DNA of 64,000 bases from Acidisoma sp. PAMC 29798 (GTDB taxonomy: Bacteria; Pseudomonadota; Alphaproteobacteria; Acetobacterales; Acetobacteraceae): positions 82,320 through 146,319 of the forward strand of contig NZ_CP126996.1 of NCBI RefSeq assembly GCF_030252425.1, in the 5' to 3' direction. Numbering within the stretch: the first letter of the stretch is position 1; each line of letters starts with the position of its first letter. Both the position numbers and the translations under genes were made by a program. The notes beneath the pieces are model-generated. The model saw only the letters and a list, made by a program, of their open reading frames with translations. It was not told the DNA's origin and searched no databases. Below, in pieces: positions 33,594 through 43,142 of this stretch.

Positions 33594-34394
33594 TCAAAAG
33601 GCGGTGCCGCGGCCAAGCTGTGGAGGCGAATGGGGACTGACATCTCGTTTGCTGACCGACAGATACGCCACCAACATCACAATGAAAAAGGTCAGGACCA
33701 CGCAGACAAGACCTTGGCCATAGCCAAGGCCACCATGGCTTGCGGGCTTGCCAAACCAATCTGCGAAGGATGCGCCCAAGGGCCGCGTCATGACATAGGC
33801 AAACCAAAATGCGAAGATGTCGTTCCAGCCGAATTTCCAATAGCCGATGGCTGGGATGACAAACAAGATCGCGAACAGAACGCCCGACAGCAGATTCCCA
33901 AGATGCAGACTACCGGCTGTCCAATCTCCAGCAGCTGTGCCGAAGGCAAAGCTCACGAAGACCGTAACCCAGTAAAACATCTCTCGACGTAATGTGAAAA
34001 TACTGTGAACCGAAAGCGACTTCTCCACGGCATTCCACAGGATGAATGTCGCCGCCAGGAGAATTGCGAAGACGAGGGTAGATACCGGATGCGGAACGCC
34101 GGCCTTGTGGACGAGGTCAGCCGCCATGGTGCCGAACACGCTGATCATGGCGACCACAAGCCAGTAACTCCAGGCGAGATAGCGTCGCAAGCTGAATTGG
34201 ATTGCCAGCGCCGCGGCTAATCCAGCCGCACCCAAAGCCACTGCCTCGAGCGGACTGCGATGCACGGCATAATCGGAGGCCGCCTCGCCCATCGCGGTTG
34301 TCAGAAATTTGATGATCCAAAAATAGGCTGTGATGGCAGGAACTCTGGCGAACGCGCCCGCGCGGCTCTCGGATGACGACACGACTGCACTCAT
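33594..34394 (-). CDS. COG4705-type multi-pass membrane protein, paralogue 1
   Basis: This protein of about 266 residues is almost entirely membrane helices. I chose the ATG at 34394 after GAGAGG; the longer frame starts at a GTG. It carries four copies of [FY]W-x9-G-x4-D with exact spacing: W26/G36/D41, W78/G88/D93, W142/G152/D157 and W197/G207/D212. A conserved loop SVHSIFTLRREMFYW precedes the third copy, and GGLGYGQG follows the fourth. COG4705 proteins are described only as uncharacterised membrane-anchored proteins. The repeated intramembrane Asp residues suggest ion or substrate transport, but that is inference. It is divergent from its paralogue at 34674. Confidence 0.85.
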   Translation of the reverse strand: MSAVVSSSESRAGAFARVPAITAYFWIIKFLTTAMGEAASDYAVHRSPLEAVALGAAGLAAALAIQFSLRRYLAWSYWLVVAMISVFGTMAADLVHKAGVPHPVSTLVFAILLAATFILWNAVEKSLSVHSIFTLRREMFYWVTVFVSFAFGTAAGDWTAGSLHLGNLLSGVLFAILFVIPAIGYWKFGWNDIFAFWFAYVMTRPLGASFADWFGKPASHGGLGYGQGLVCVVLTFFIVMLVAYLSVSKRDVSPHSPPQLGRGTAF

Positions 34395-34673
34395 CTTTCT
34401 GCCTCTCACTCTATCACCAGACGTTCATCGACCGTCGATCCGCTTGCCCGTCCGATGAGCGCCGGCAGCCGCTTGATCATGATGGCCCGTGACGATGGTA
34501 GCGGGCCCACCTGTATCCGTCATCTCTAAGCACCAAGGTTGGCAATTCCCAATGTCCAGGTCAGGGTTACCCAACCTGCTGTCATGTAGATAGCCATTCT
34601 GCAAAGTGAGCCCGCGCAATGGCCGACAGGTCATCCGACGAGCCGGCCTTGCCGCATGATAAAAGAGGTGTCG

Positions 34674-35453
34674 ATGCTGCACGAACAGAACAGGCCCGCC
34701 CAAGCGATGCTGAACAAGGTGCCTGAGGTCACGATTATTTTCTGGCTTATCAAAATCATGGCGACGACGGTGGGCGAGACGGGCGCGGACTTCCTCTCTG
34801 CGACACTCGGCTTTGGTCTCCCCGTCACCTCGATGATCATGACGCTCCTCCTTGCGATCGCCATCGCGGTCCAGTTTTGGGCGGCTCGATATGTGCCTTG
34901 GATCTACTGGCTGACGGTCGTATTGGTGAGTGTGGTCGGCACGCTCATCACAGACACTCTGAGTGACACCCTCGGCGTGAGCCTGATCCTCAGTAGCTTT
35001 TCCTTTCTGCTCTTGCTGGGGCTCACCTTCACCCTTTGGTACACGACGGAGCGGACGATCTCGATCCACTCAATCTTCACGACCAGACGCGAAGTGTTCT
35101 ATTGGGCCGCTATCCTCCTCACCTTTGCCTTGGGCACGGCGGCTGGGGACCTGGCGGCCGAACGGCTGCAGCTCGGCTACTTGGCGGCGGCCGTGATCTT
35201 CGGGTCGCTGATCGCCGTCGTCACCCTCACTTATTACGTCTTTGCTCTCGACGCGGTCGCCGCCTTCTGGATCGCCTATATCCTCACACGGCCCTTCGGC
35301 GCCTCCTGTGGGGATCTGCTGGCGCAGCCCAGGACAGACGGCGGCTTGGGGCTCGGCACGGTCGTCACCAGCCTCGTCTTCCTGGCCGTCATCCTGAGCC
35401 TCGTGACCTTCCTGACCTTGAGCCGCAGGCCTTCGCCGCAGGTCCGTCCGTAG
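34674..35453 (+). CDS. COG4705-type multi-pass membrane protein, paralogue 2
   Basis: This 259-residue protein is homologous along its whole length to the protein encoded at 33594-34394. The four repeats are W24/G34/D39, W79/G89/D94, W144/G154/D159 and W199/G209/D214, again [FY]W-x9-G-x4-D. The loop SIHSIFTTRREVFYW and the GGLGLG tail are also shared. The ATG at 34674 has AGAGGTG upstream; an ATG 18 bases earlier lacks a ribosome site. The two-component genes start 99 bases downstream in the same direction and are probably linked to it in regulation or transcription. The 279-base gap to the divergent paralogue holds no other gene. Confidence 0.85.
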   Translation: MLHEQNRPAQAMLNKVPEVTIIFWLIKIMATTVGETGADFLSATLGFGLPVTSMIMTLLLAIAIAVQFWAARYVPWIYWLTVVLVSVVGTLITDTLSDTLGVSLILSSFSFLLLLGLTFTLWYTTERTISIHSIFTTRREVFYWAAILLTFALGTAAGDLAAERLQLGYLAAAVIFGSLIAVVTLTYYVFALDAVAAFWIAYILTRPFGASCGDLLAQPRTDGGLGLGTVVTSLVFLAVILSLVTFLTLSRRPSPQVRP

Positions 35454-35552
35454 CGCCGTGGCGACTCCCCAGCCGATCAGGCGGCGGCCCCTTTGTTCTG
35501 GCAGAGACGTCTCTTCTTGGCGTAGGAGACTGTTGCGCGGGAGGATCGGCAT

Positions 35553-36227
35553 GTGAAGGTCTTGGTGATCGAGGACGACGCCGAAACCGGCGCCTATATC
35601 CTGCGCGGCCTGCGTGAGCACGGCCATTCCGCCGATCATGCCGCCGATGGGCTGGACGGGCTGTTTCTTGCAAGCGGCGGTTATGACGTGCTGGTCGTTG
35701 ACCGCATGTTGCCCAGCCTAGACGGTCTCGAGCTTGTGCGTCGTTTGCGGGGCATGGCCATTCAGGCGCCGGTGCTGTTTCTGACGGCGCTGCGTGGCGT
35801 CGGTGACCGCATTCAGGGTCTGGAGGCCGGGGGAGACGACTACCTTGTGAAACCCTTCGCCTTCGCGGAATTGTTGGCACGCCTCAACGCTCTTGCGCGG
35901 CGGCCGCCCTTGACCCAACCACTGACCCAGATGCGCGTAGCCGACCTGGAACTGGATCTTCTGAAGCGCACGGTCATCCGCGGCGGGGAGCGCGTGGACC
36001 TGCAGCAACGCGAGTTTCGGCTGTTGCAATTCCTCATGCAGCACGCCGAGCGCGTCGTGACCCGAACAATGCTTCTCGAAGGCGTCTGGGATTTCCACTT
36101 CGACCCCAAAACGAATATTGTCGAAACTCATATCAGTCGCCTGCGCGGCAAGATTTCCCGCAGCGGCCGTGATCCCGAACTCATTCACACCATTCGCGGC
36201 GCCGGCTACGTTCTTCGTGCGGCTTAA
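35553..36227 (+). CDS. OmpR/PhoB-family response regulator
   Basis: This 224-residue protein has a receiver domain with the acidic pair EDD at residues 7-9, the phosphorylation Asp in VLVVDRMLP (about residue 50) and Lys in LVKPFAF. The C-terminal winged helix includes VDLQQREFRLLQFLMQHAERVVTRTMLLEGVW and ETHISRLRGKI. The start is a GTG at 35553 with GGGAGG nine bases upstream. Its stop overlaps the kinase start by about 11 bases, so the two are translated together. The adjacent COG4705 genes are the most likely targets. Confidence 0.95.
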   Translation: MKVLVIEDDAETGAYILRGLREHGHSADHAADGLDGLFLASGGYDVLVVDRMLPSLDGLELVRRLRGMAIQAPVLFLTALRGVGDRIQGLEAGGDDYLVKPFAFAELLARLNALARRPPLTQPLTQMRVADLELDLLKRTVIRGGERVDLQQREFRLLQFLMQHAERVVTRTMLLEGVWDFHFDPKTNIVETHISRLRGKISRSGRDPELIHTIRGAGYVLRAA

Positions 36228-37674
36228 TCTACGCGACTATGCGCTGATACGCGCTGCATCAAGACTCCTGAAGACGGCCAGCTTTCGCTTCGCCGCCCTC
36301 TATGTCGCTGTCTTCGCAGCATCGGCCTTCGTTTTGGGACTGGCCGTGTTCCTTGCTGCCCGGTCCAGTCTCGAACAACAGATGGACACCGGCGTGCAGA
36401 CCGAAACCGCGTTCCTGAGAGAGGAGTATCGTCGGGACGGCCTTGATCATCTCCGCAGCCTCATCGAAGCCCGTGGGCAGGAAAATCGCGCCCTCGACTA
36501 CGTGCTGCAGGATGCCGCAGGTGTTTACCTCGCAGGGGAAATTCCCGCGCAACCCGGACTGCGGTCGGGATGGACGGAACTCACAGTTCCAAGTGAACGG
36601 GAAGCCGATAACGAGCCCGAACGTGTCCGGGCCCTTGTCTCCCCACTCGATGGCGGTCTGCTGCTCGCCGTCGGGGATGACATCCATCGGATCACGGAGG
36701 TGGAGGAGGCGGTCACCCGGGCTTTCGCCTTGACCGTGGGCCTCGCGGCCCTGCTGGGCATCGGTGGCGGAATCCTTCTGAGTCAGGCTTTCCTGGCCCG
36801 CGTGGATGCCATTGCGCGCACCGCTGAGGCGATCATCGGCGGCGATCTCGGGCGCCGCGTATTGCTGCGCGGAACAGGGGACGACCTCGATCGCCTGGCC
36901 GGCACGCTCAATCGGATGCTTGATCGCATCAGTGCGTTGATGGACAGCCTGCGTCAGGTCAGCAGCGACGTTGCCCATGACCTGCGCACGCCGCTTTCGC
37001 GCCTCTACCAGCGGTTAGAGGACGCACATGATCACGCGCGATCGGTCGAGGAGTATCAGCCTGCCGTCGAGGGGGCGATGCGCGAGGCGGAGGCGTTATT
37101 GGATACCTTCTCCGCGCTGCTGCGCATCGCTCAGGTTGAGGGTGCGTCACCGCGAAGCGGGTTCCGCGACGTGGACCTCACAGTCATCGCCGAGTCGGTT
37201 GCTGACGCCTACCGTCCAGATGCGGAAGACGCCGATCACCGCATCGACGCCGACTTCTCGGCCGGCATTGTCATTTACGGTGACCACGAATTGCTGACGC
37301 AGGCCCTCGCCAATCTCGTGGAGAATGGGCTTCGGCATACACCACCGGGAACGCGACTGAGCCTCCGGCTTTTTCGTGACGAAGAGGGTGGTGTGGTCTT
37401 CGTCATCACGGACAATGGTCCCGGCGTCGCGGATAAGGATCTTCCGCGTCTCACGCATCGATTCTATCGGGGCGAATGGAGCCGCACCACGGTCGGCAAC
37501 GGCCTTGGTCTCAGCTTGGTCGCCGCCGTCGCAGACCTGCACGGGGCCAAGCTGCGGTTGGAGAATGCGTCGCCGGGCATTCGCGTCACGCTCCGGTTCC
37601 CGCCGGCACCTCGCAGCCCAGCGCCTAGTCATCTTCCCCAGCTTAACAAGCCAGCAGAACGATGGCGCGGCTGA
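36217..37674 (+). CDS. Sensor histidine kinase (HAMP, EnvZ/QseC type)
   Basis: From the GTG at 36217 the protein has about 485 residues. It has a first membrane helix (FRFAALYVAVFAASAFVLGLAVFL), a periplasmic sensor domain of about 120 residues, a second helix (TVGLAALLGIGGGILLSQAFL), and a HAMP segment. The H-box is SSDVAHDLRTPLSRLYQR. The ATPase domain shows N box NLVENGLRHTPPG, G1 ITDNGPGVAD, RFYRGE and G2 GNGLGLSLVAAV. It phosphorylates the response regulator encoded just upstream. The sensor domain has no recognisable fold, so the signal is unknown. The frame is open further upstream (36118), but that part overlaps the regulator gene. Confidence 0.94.
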   Translation: MRLNLRDYALIRAASRLLKTASFRFAALYVAVFAASAFVLGLAVFLAARSSLEQQMDTGVQTETAFLREEYRRDGLDHLRSLIEARGQENRALDYVLQDAAGVYLAGEIPAQPGLRSGWTELTVPSEREADNEPERVRALVSPLDGGLLLAVGDDIHRITEVEEAVTRAFALTVGLAALLGIGGGILLSQAFLARVDAIARTAEAIIGGDLGRRVLLRGTGDDLDRLAGTLNRMLDRISALMDSLRQVSSDVAHDLRTPLSRLYQRLEDAHDHARSVEEYQPAVEGAMREAEALLDTFSALLRIAQVEGASPRSGFRDVDLTVIAESVADAYRPDAEDADHRIDADFSAGIVIYGDHELLTQALANLVENGLRHTPPGTRLSLRLFRDEEGGVVFVITDNGPGVADKDLPRLTHRFYRGEWSRTTVGNGLGLSLVAAVADLHGAKLRLENASPGIRVTLRFPPAPRSPAPSHLPQLNKPAERWRG

Positions 37675-38017
37675 TAACGTTGCAGGTGTTTCTTGAACTC
37701 ATGCATGTCATCGGACGCCGCTGCCGGAGCCATGGACGAGACACCAGACTCATCGAAGCCGACGACTTCCGATCTTTCGATCTCCTCGGTGTCGCTCGGC
37801 AAGCGGACCCTATTGCCCAGTCCCTCGCCCTGACCGGCGACTCTCCCAAGGCCACTTACGAAAAAAGCGCATGAGCCAATCTTGGGCAGCGAGAGGTGCT
37901 TGCCGAAGCCGCCGTCAGCGTCGGGTCTACGGGCGCATAGCCGCTGAAGCGACCGCGATGCCGGCCGGCTTTTCCCAGGTCGCTTGTTTGGCAAAAAACC
38001 GCATCGGCCCGTAATCC
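37675..38017. other. Gene-free stretch before IS6 copy 2
   Basis: Open frames exist on both strands, but none resembles a protein family I know. The sequence is probably the tail of a disrupted region cut off by the IS6 element at 38018. I see no terminator with a T-run directly after the kinase gene. Confidence 0.4.
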
Positions 38018-38818
38018 GGTTCTGTCGCAAATTTGGCCGACCGATCCGCTTGGCGCATGTTTGCCGGCGAGAGTTTTAGCGGCGAGCATGTGATGATCGA
38101 ATTCAAGGGCAGTCACTTCGAGCGGGACGTGATCCTATTGGCGGTCCGCTGGTATGTCGCGTATCCGATCAGCTACCGCCAGCTCGAGGAAATGATGGCA
38201 GAGCACGGCGTCGAGGTGGACCATGCCACACTCAATCGCTGGGTGGTCAAGTATGTTCCTCTGTTGGATTGGGAGTTCCGGCCGCGCAAGCACCCGGTGG
38301 GTCCCAGTTGGCGAATGGACGAGACCTATGTCCGAGTCAAAGGCGCTTGGAAGTACTTGTACCGAGCCGTCGATAAGGCCGGAGCCACGGTAGATTTCCT
38401 TCTGACTGCGAAGCGAGATCGCAAAGCCGCCCTGCGGTTCTTGCGCAAGGCGATCAAGGGGAGCGGCACGCCTCAGAAGATCACGATCGATAAGAGCGGC
38501 GCCAACACGGCTGCGATTGTGAGCCACAACGCTGAATTCGGGGCGGCCATTGAGATCCGTCAGATCAAATACCTCAACAACATCGTCGAACAAGATCATC
38601 GAGCCATCAAACGCCTGGCGCGACCAATGCTCGGTTTCAAATCCTTCCGGTCAGCGGCGATGACGCTTGCTGGCATCGAGCTCATGCATATGCTTCGGAA
38701 AGGCCAGTTGCGCACAACAGGCAACCTGTGTCCGGCGCAGCAATTCTATTCTCTGGCAGGATAAACCCAGAGCGTCCCCCGGCCTCGCGTGTCAATTCCG
38801 GAAATTTGCGACAGAACC
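38018..38818 (+). mobile_element. IS6-family insertion sequence, copy 2 (801 bp)
   Basis: It has the same ends (GGTTCTGTCGCAAATTT and complement) and the same length as copy 1 at 11264-12064, in the opposite orientation. The flanks (CGTAATCC left, GATTCCAC right) are not duplicated and do not pair with the flanks of copy 1 either. From 38819 to 38980 I see no gene. Confidence 0.93.
38093..38764 (+). CDS. tnpA: IS6-family transposase (copy 2)
   Basis: The protein is identical to that of copy 1, with the same helix-turn-helix and MDETYVRVKG, ITIDKSG and EQDHRAIKR catalytic motifs. The same choice of ATG (MIEFKGSHFE) over the upstream TTG applies. Identity over the full protein shows that the two copies are recent descendants of one element or are kept identical by gene conversion. 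Confidence 0.93.
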   Translation: MIEFKGSHFERDVILLAVRWYVAYPISYRQLEEMMAEHGVEVDHATLNRWVVKYVPLLDWEFRPRKHPVGPSWRMDETYVRVKGAWKYLYRAVDKAGATVDFLLTAKRDRKAALRFLRKAIKGSGTPQKITIDKSGANTAAIVSHNAEFGAAIEIRQIKYLNNIVEQDHRAIKRLARPMLGFKSFRSAAMTLAGIELMHMLRKGQLRTTGNLCPAQQFYSLAG

Positions 38819-38980
38819 GATTCCACGGAGTGATAACTCGGCACGTGCGATGCACACGAGTCCTCGCAACTCGGATTTTTGCTGGATTAGATAGATGGCC
38901 GGTAGTCCCGATTAAGTGCTGGTGATGATTACGATCAGGAGCCGTCCACCCCATCGGCGGGAGGACCCGAAATGACACCG

Positions 38981-41125
38981 TTACATAAGACCGAGACCCA
39001 ATTGCTGTTGAATCAGCTGATGGCAATCGCTGGAGGACATCGGCCGGCCAAGAAAATACCCTTGTCCAAAGTCGCATCCTTCCTGCAGCAACAACTCATA
39101 TTGACTTGCTAATTCGATCCCCTCGGCGACGGTCGCGACGCCAAACGCTCGTGCCAATGCAACTACGGCCCGAAGAATGGCTAACGATTCGAAGCTAGAA
39201 TGTGAATCGAGCACGAAACTTTGGTCGATCTTGATCATATCAACCTTGAACTTCTTCAAGTATTGGAGCGAAGCATAGCCTTTGCCAAAGTCGTCGAGAC
39301 TTATCCGCACACCATGGTGCCGCAGATCGTCAAGCGTGTCGGTAGCCTGTCTCTCGCCGACGAAAATGATGGTCTCCGTGATTTCGAGGGTGAGACGGGT
39401 CGGCTTTACCCCTGTTTCCGCTAATATACCTTTCACCTTCTCGCCGAAACTCCGACTTTGGATTTGTAGCACAGAAACATTGACGGCGATAAGAACGGCA
39501 TCCGGCCAACCGGAGACCTCCTTGCATGCCTCACGCAAAACCCACTCGCCAATCGAATGTATCAGACCTGTTTATTCTGCAATCGCAATCACGCTATCCG
39601 TGGGAACAGAAGCGAAGTCTGGATGCCGCCAACGAAGAAGAGCCTCGAAAGTCGCGACTCGTCCTGTTTTCAAATCGAAAATAGGCTGGAATTCCAGCGC
39701 GAGTTCGTTCCGGTGCAACGCCTGCGCGAGTTCGCGCTTGCGTAGTTCCCGTAGGAACAACTCGTTGCCCATTCCGGGTTCGAAGAAGCGATAATTCCCG
39801 CGCCCAGCTGCTTTCGCCGCATACAGTGCCACATCCGCTCGACGTACAAGCTCGTCGCTTGTTAAGCCGCTTTTTGCAAGAGCGATGCCTATACTGGCCC
39901 CAATGGCGATCACTTCCCCGCCTACCTCATATTCGCAGGAGAGAGAGCCCAAGATCGCCTCGGCAAGGGCTGCGACATCGGACTCACTGCCAGGGTCAGT
40001 TTTCGCAATGACAAACTCGTCGCCCCCGATGCGGCAAACCAGTGCGGTCCCCTCCGTGCAGTGGCGAAGACGCTCCGAGACCGCGATCAAAACAGCGTCA
40101 CCGATCGGATGGCCCTTTGTATCGTTCACGGCCTTGAATCCATCAAGATCGAGATAGAGCACAACGATCTCTCGATGCGTTTCTATTTCTCCTAACATTC
40201 GCTCGAGAGCGTCGTAAAACGTGGATCGGTTCGCCAAACCTGTGAGGCCATCGTGCGTCGCTAGGAAAATGATCTTCTCCCGAGCACGCTGCTCACCCTC
40301 CTCCGCTCTCCGTCGGTCTGAGACATCACGAAGAAACATCGACAGACCTTCTTTCGTGGGGAACAGATCAAATTGGAGCCATCGGTCGAGGGATGCAAAA
40401 TAAGCTTCAAAATGTTGTGCCTCGCGAACACCGCCTACAGCCGCCAACTTTTCACCGGCGCCGCTCTCCGCCCAACCGGGTATGAGCTCCGGCAAAGTCG
40501 ATCCAAGCGCGGGCTCATTCGACTCAAATAGGCGCTTGGCGTGTCCGTTGATATAGGTTACGCGCAAGTCCCAAGAGAGCAGAATGATGCTATCGGAACT
40601 ACTCTCAAGGACATCATGAAGCTTCTGCGCGGCGGCATTGGCCTGATCACGCGCTCTCTTCTCCATCGTAACATCGAGCACAGAAACACTGACAAGGATT
40701 GTCATCCCAGCCTCATCCTTGACCGGATTGTAGTTTACGAGGACGAAACGCTCTCCGTCATTCGTGTCCTCCGAGATTAAGCGGCGCTCAACAGGAAGAC
40801 CGTCTTTGAAAATCTGCCGATACACGGGCTCGATGGCATCGGCAATTTCGGGAACGACCTCTCTCAAGGTTCGACCGAGATGCGCCTCGATCGGGCGTCG
40901 ATTGAGCATTGCCATCCGCTGATTGACTTCTACATAACGAAGATCGCGATCAACAAGGCAGAGGGCGATTGGTGCTGACATAAATGCTGAACGAAGTCTG
41001 CTGAGTTCTTCGCAGAGGCGCGGATGTTTTCCATCAAAACCGCTTTCACGCCGATACCAGTGTGGCAGGAACCTTAGCACGCATCTATTACTCCAAGTAT
41101 GATATCGCCCAGTTAAAGATTTCAA
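38981..41125 (-). pseudogene. PAS-PAS-GGDEF-EAL c-di-GMP protein split by one in-frame TAA
   Basis: The first open frame (41125 to 39572, 517 residues) has two PAS domains (SAPIALCLVDRDLRYVEVNQ and ESSSDSIILLSWDLRVTYIN), a GGDEF domain with THDGLTGLANR, DLDGFKAVND and an intact RIGGDEF active site, and the first part of EAL including FEALLRW. It ends at IAIAE-TAA (39572-39574). The same frame resumes at once as TGLIHSIGEWVLREACKEV and runs to 38981 with the rest of EAL: AVNVSV, LEITET, SLDDFGKGYASL, KIDQSF and AEGIEL. Only one base (GAA to TAA) separates the halves. As it stands the gene should make a diguanylate cyclase with no phosphodiesterase, unless the stop is read through. Confidence 0.9.
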
Positions 41126-41324
41126 TATGCTGTTGGACCGTCACTCATCAGTAATATATACGCAATGGTCACCAGCTGACTACTATAATTGACTGTGACC
41201 GCTGAAGCCCTGGTTTCGAAGTTCGGGTCATTTCAACAAGAGGCGGATATAAGCGATTGAGGTCGACGCAGGAGCAAGTCGTCGGCGCACCACGGAGCAA
41301 CAGGCGGTTGCAGCGGCGGCGGAC

Positions 41325-42244
41325 TTAGGCCATGTTCCAGTAGGCCACACCGGGCTGGGTGTCATAGGCATAGCGCCCGTGCAGATCGATGGAGCTGAAG
41401 ACCGTTGCCGGATCATAGGCATCCATTAAGGCGCAGGGGCCGAAATCGATCGTCTCACCGGAGATCGAGGTGTTGTCGGTGTTCATGACGCCGTGGATGA
41501 AGCCGATGAGCAGCCAACGCGCCACCAAGTCTGCCTGACGCGCGACCACCCCGTCCAGCAAGGCGCGATAGGGTTTCGCCGTCGCCGCTGCCTCGGGATA
41601 GTGACAGGCGATGGCATAATCCGAAAGCGTCTTCACCGCATCCGAGTCATCCTGCGCCACGAAATACTGGAAGGTGCCGACGCGGAGATGGCTGGCGGCA
41701 ACCCGGGTCAGGATGGCACCCGGCGGCATTCCCTCGCGCCGCACCGTCTCGCCGGTCGTGACGGCGGCGAGCGCCTGTGTTGTCGGCAGGCCAAGGGCGG
41801 CCATCGCCTCATTCACCAGATATTCGCGCAATACCGGCCCGAGCGCCGCCCGGCCGTCACCACCCCGCGAAAAGGGCGTGCGGCCCGAGCCCGTCAACTG
41901 GATGTCTCGCCGCTGCCCGACTGGGGTCACGATTTCATCGAGCAGATAGCGCGACCGTCGCCGAGCCGAGGCACGAAATTGCCGAATTGATGACCGGCAT
42001 AGGCCTGGGCCAGGGGTTGCCACCCCTCCGCCACGCGGGTGCCGGCGAGGATCTCGACGCCCTCAGCGCTCGCGAGCTCCGCCGCATCCAGCCCGAGGTT
42101 CTTGGCCGAGGCGGCATTCAGCCGCACGAGCCGGGGTGCGGCCACTGGCGTCGGCGCGAGCGGCGCGAAGAAGCGTGGCGGCAAGCGCGCATAGCTATTG
42201 TCGAAAGGCAACCGGACGACCATGCGATGAACTCCTGACTCCAC
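41325..42244 (-). pseudogene. selO: SelO (YdiU) pseudokinase/AMPylase, frameshifted and truncated
   Basis: The N-terminal part from 42244 ([20 protein letters not shown], then [19 protein letters not shown]) leaves frame near 41955 through loss of one C. The sense continues as [54 protein letters not shown] ([24 protein letters not shown]) and [17 protein letters not shown], ending YWNMA-stop at 41325. SelO proteins have about 480 residues; roughly the last 180 are missing. SelO transfers AMP to protein targets in redox stress, but this copy is not functional. 41126-41324 shows no gene. Confidence 0.88.
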
Positions 42245-42784
42245 ACGGAAATCGGCTCACTACGGCTGCGATGCGAGGATGAGCAGCGAATGATACAGGC
42301 AGGCCATAAATGGCATGCCTGAAAAACGAGAAGCAGACATTCGCCTTCGCCCATGCATCCGCAAAAGAAGCAAGAACGGGCAAACGGGCTTGCCCGATTA
42401 GGACGCGAAGAATGCGCGTAGTTGTGCGTGCATCCATGGGTAGAACTCCTCCGCTTTTGTGTTGAGTCTGGATTTCAGATCGCGGGTCAAATCGTCGGCC
42501 AGCACCTCAAGCGCGCCTGTAGGCATTGTTACGTTAACTGGTGAACCCACTATAGCCCGAGTGCAGGTATACGGGAGCGATTACGCGGCGTTTCGGGCGC
42601 ACGTCTCCCGTGTCCACATCTCGAAGGATGTTGCACGCGCGGCACGATAGCGGGTCGCAGTCATCAGATGGCGCCTTGGGCGGAAGTGCCCAGATCTGAA
42701 AGCGTGAGCGGTCAGGAAACACTGTGCCTGGCGCATCGATTTGAATCGCTGCATCTGTCGCTCTCGCCTTCGGGTCGGCCGATG
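42245..42784. other. Stretch without a recognised gene; one small minus-strand ORF
   Basis: The only candidate is 42398-42526 on the minus strand, 42 codons reading MPTGALEVLADDLTRDLKSR and ending WMHAQLRAFFAS. It has a plausible amphipathic composition but no ribosome site and no family I recognise. It may be the tail of a lost gene. The rest shows no feature. Confidence 0.3.
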
Positions 42785-42846
42785 CGATTGGACTTGCTTC
42801 GAAAAAGAGGAGAGCTCCTGATGCGCTGAGAGGAGTTTTCCTGGCC

Positions 42847-43142
42847 ATGAAGCAGAAGCGGTTCACGAAGGAATTCGAGGAGGAGGAGGCGGTTGCCTGT
42901 TGCGGACGAGTGGTCGAACGAAGCGGGAGATTGCGGACGATCTCGGCGTCGGCTTGTCCACCCTGACACGATGGGTCTCCCGCAGCCGAGACCGGGAGAT
43001 GGACGAACCGAATCGGCGGCCTCAGGGCGAAGACCCTGCGGCTGAGTTAAAGCGGTTGCGGCGAGAGAATGAGGTCCTCCGTCAGGAGCGGGATATCCTG
43101 AAGCGCGCGACCGCTTTTTTCGCCAAGGAGGGAAGCCGATAA
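42847..43142 (+). pseudogene. IS3-family OrfA with one frameshift
   Basis: MKQKRFTKEFEEE opens the frame. One base is missing near 42893 where AVRLLRTSGRT is expected; the sequence then continues in the next frame as RTSGRTKREIADDLGVGLST and ENEVLRQERDILKRATAFF to a stop at 43140-43142. The zipper and helix-turn-helix are otherwise normal. Confidence 0.85.

Noticed and set aside
37629..38030. 133-codon minus-strand ORF next to the kinase gene
   Set aside because: It overlaps the kinase 3' end and the IS6 terminus and resembles no protein I know, so I described the stretch as gene-free.
42459..42650. Plus-strand 63-codon ORF
   Set aside because: No ribosome site, no family match, and it overlaps the minus-strand small ORF noted for the stretch.
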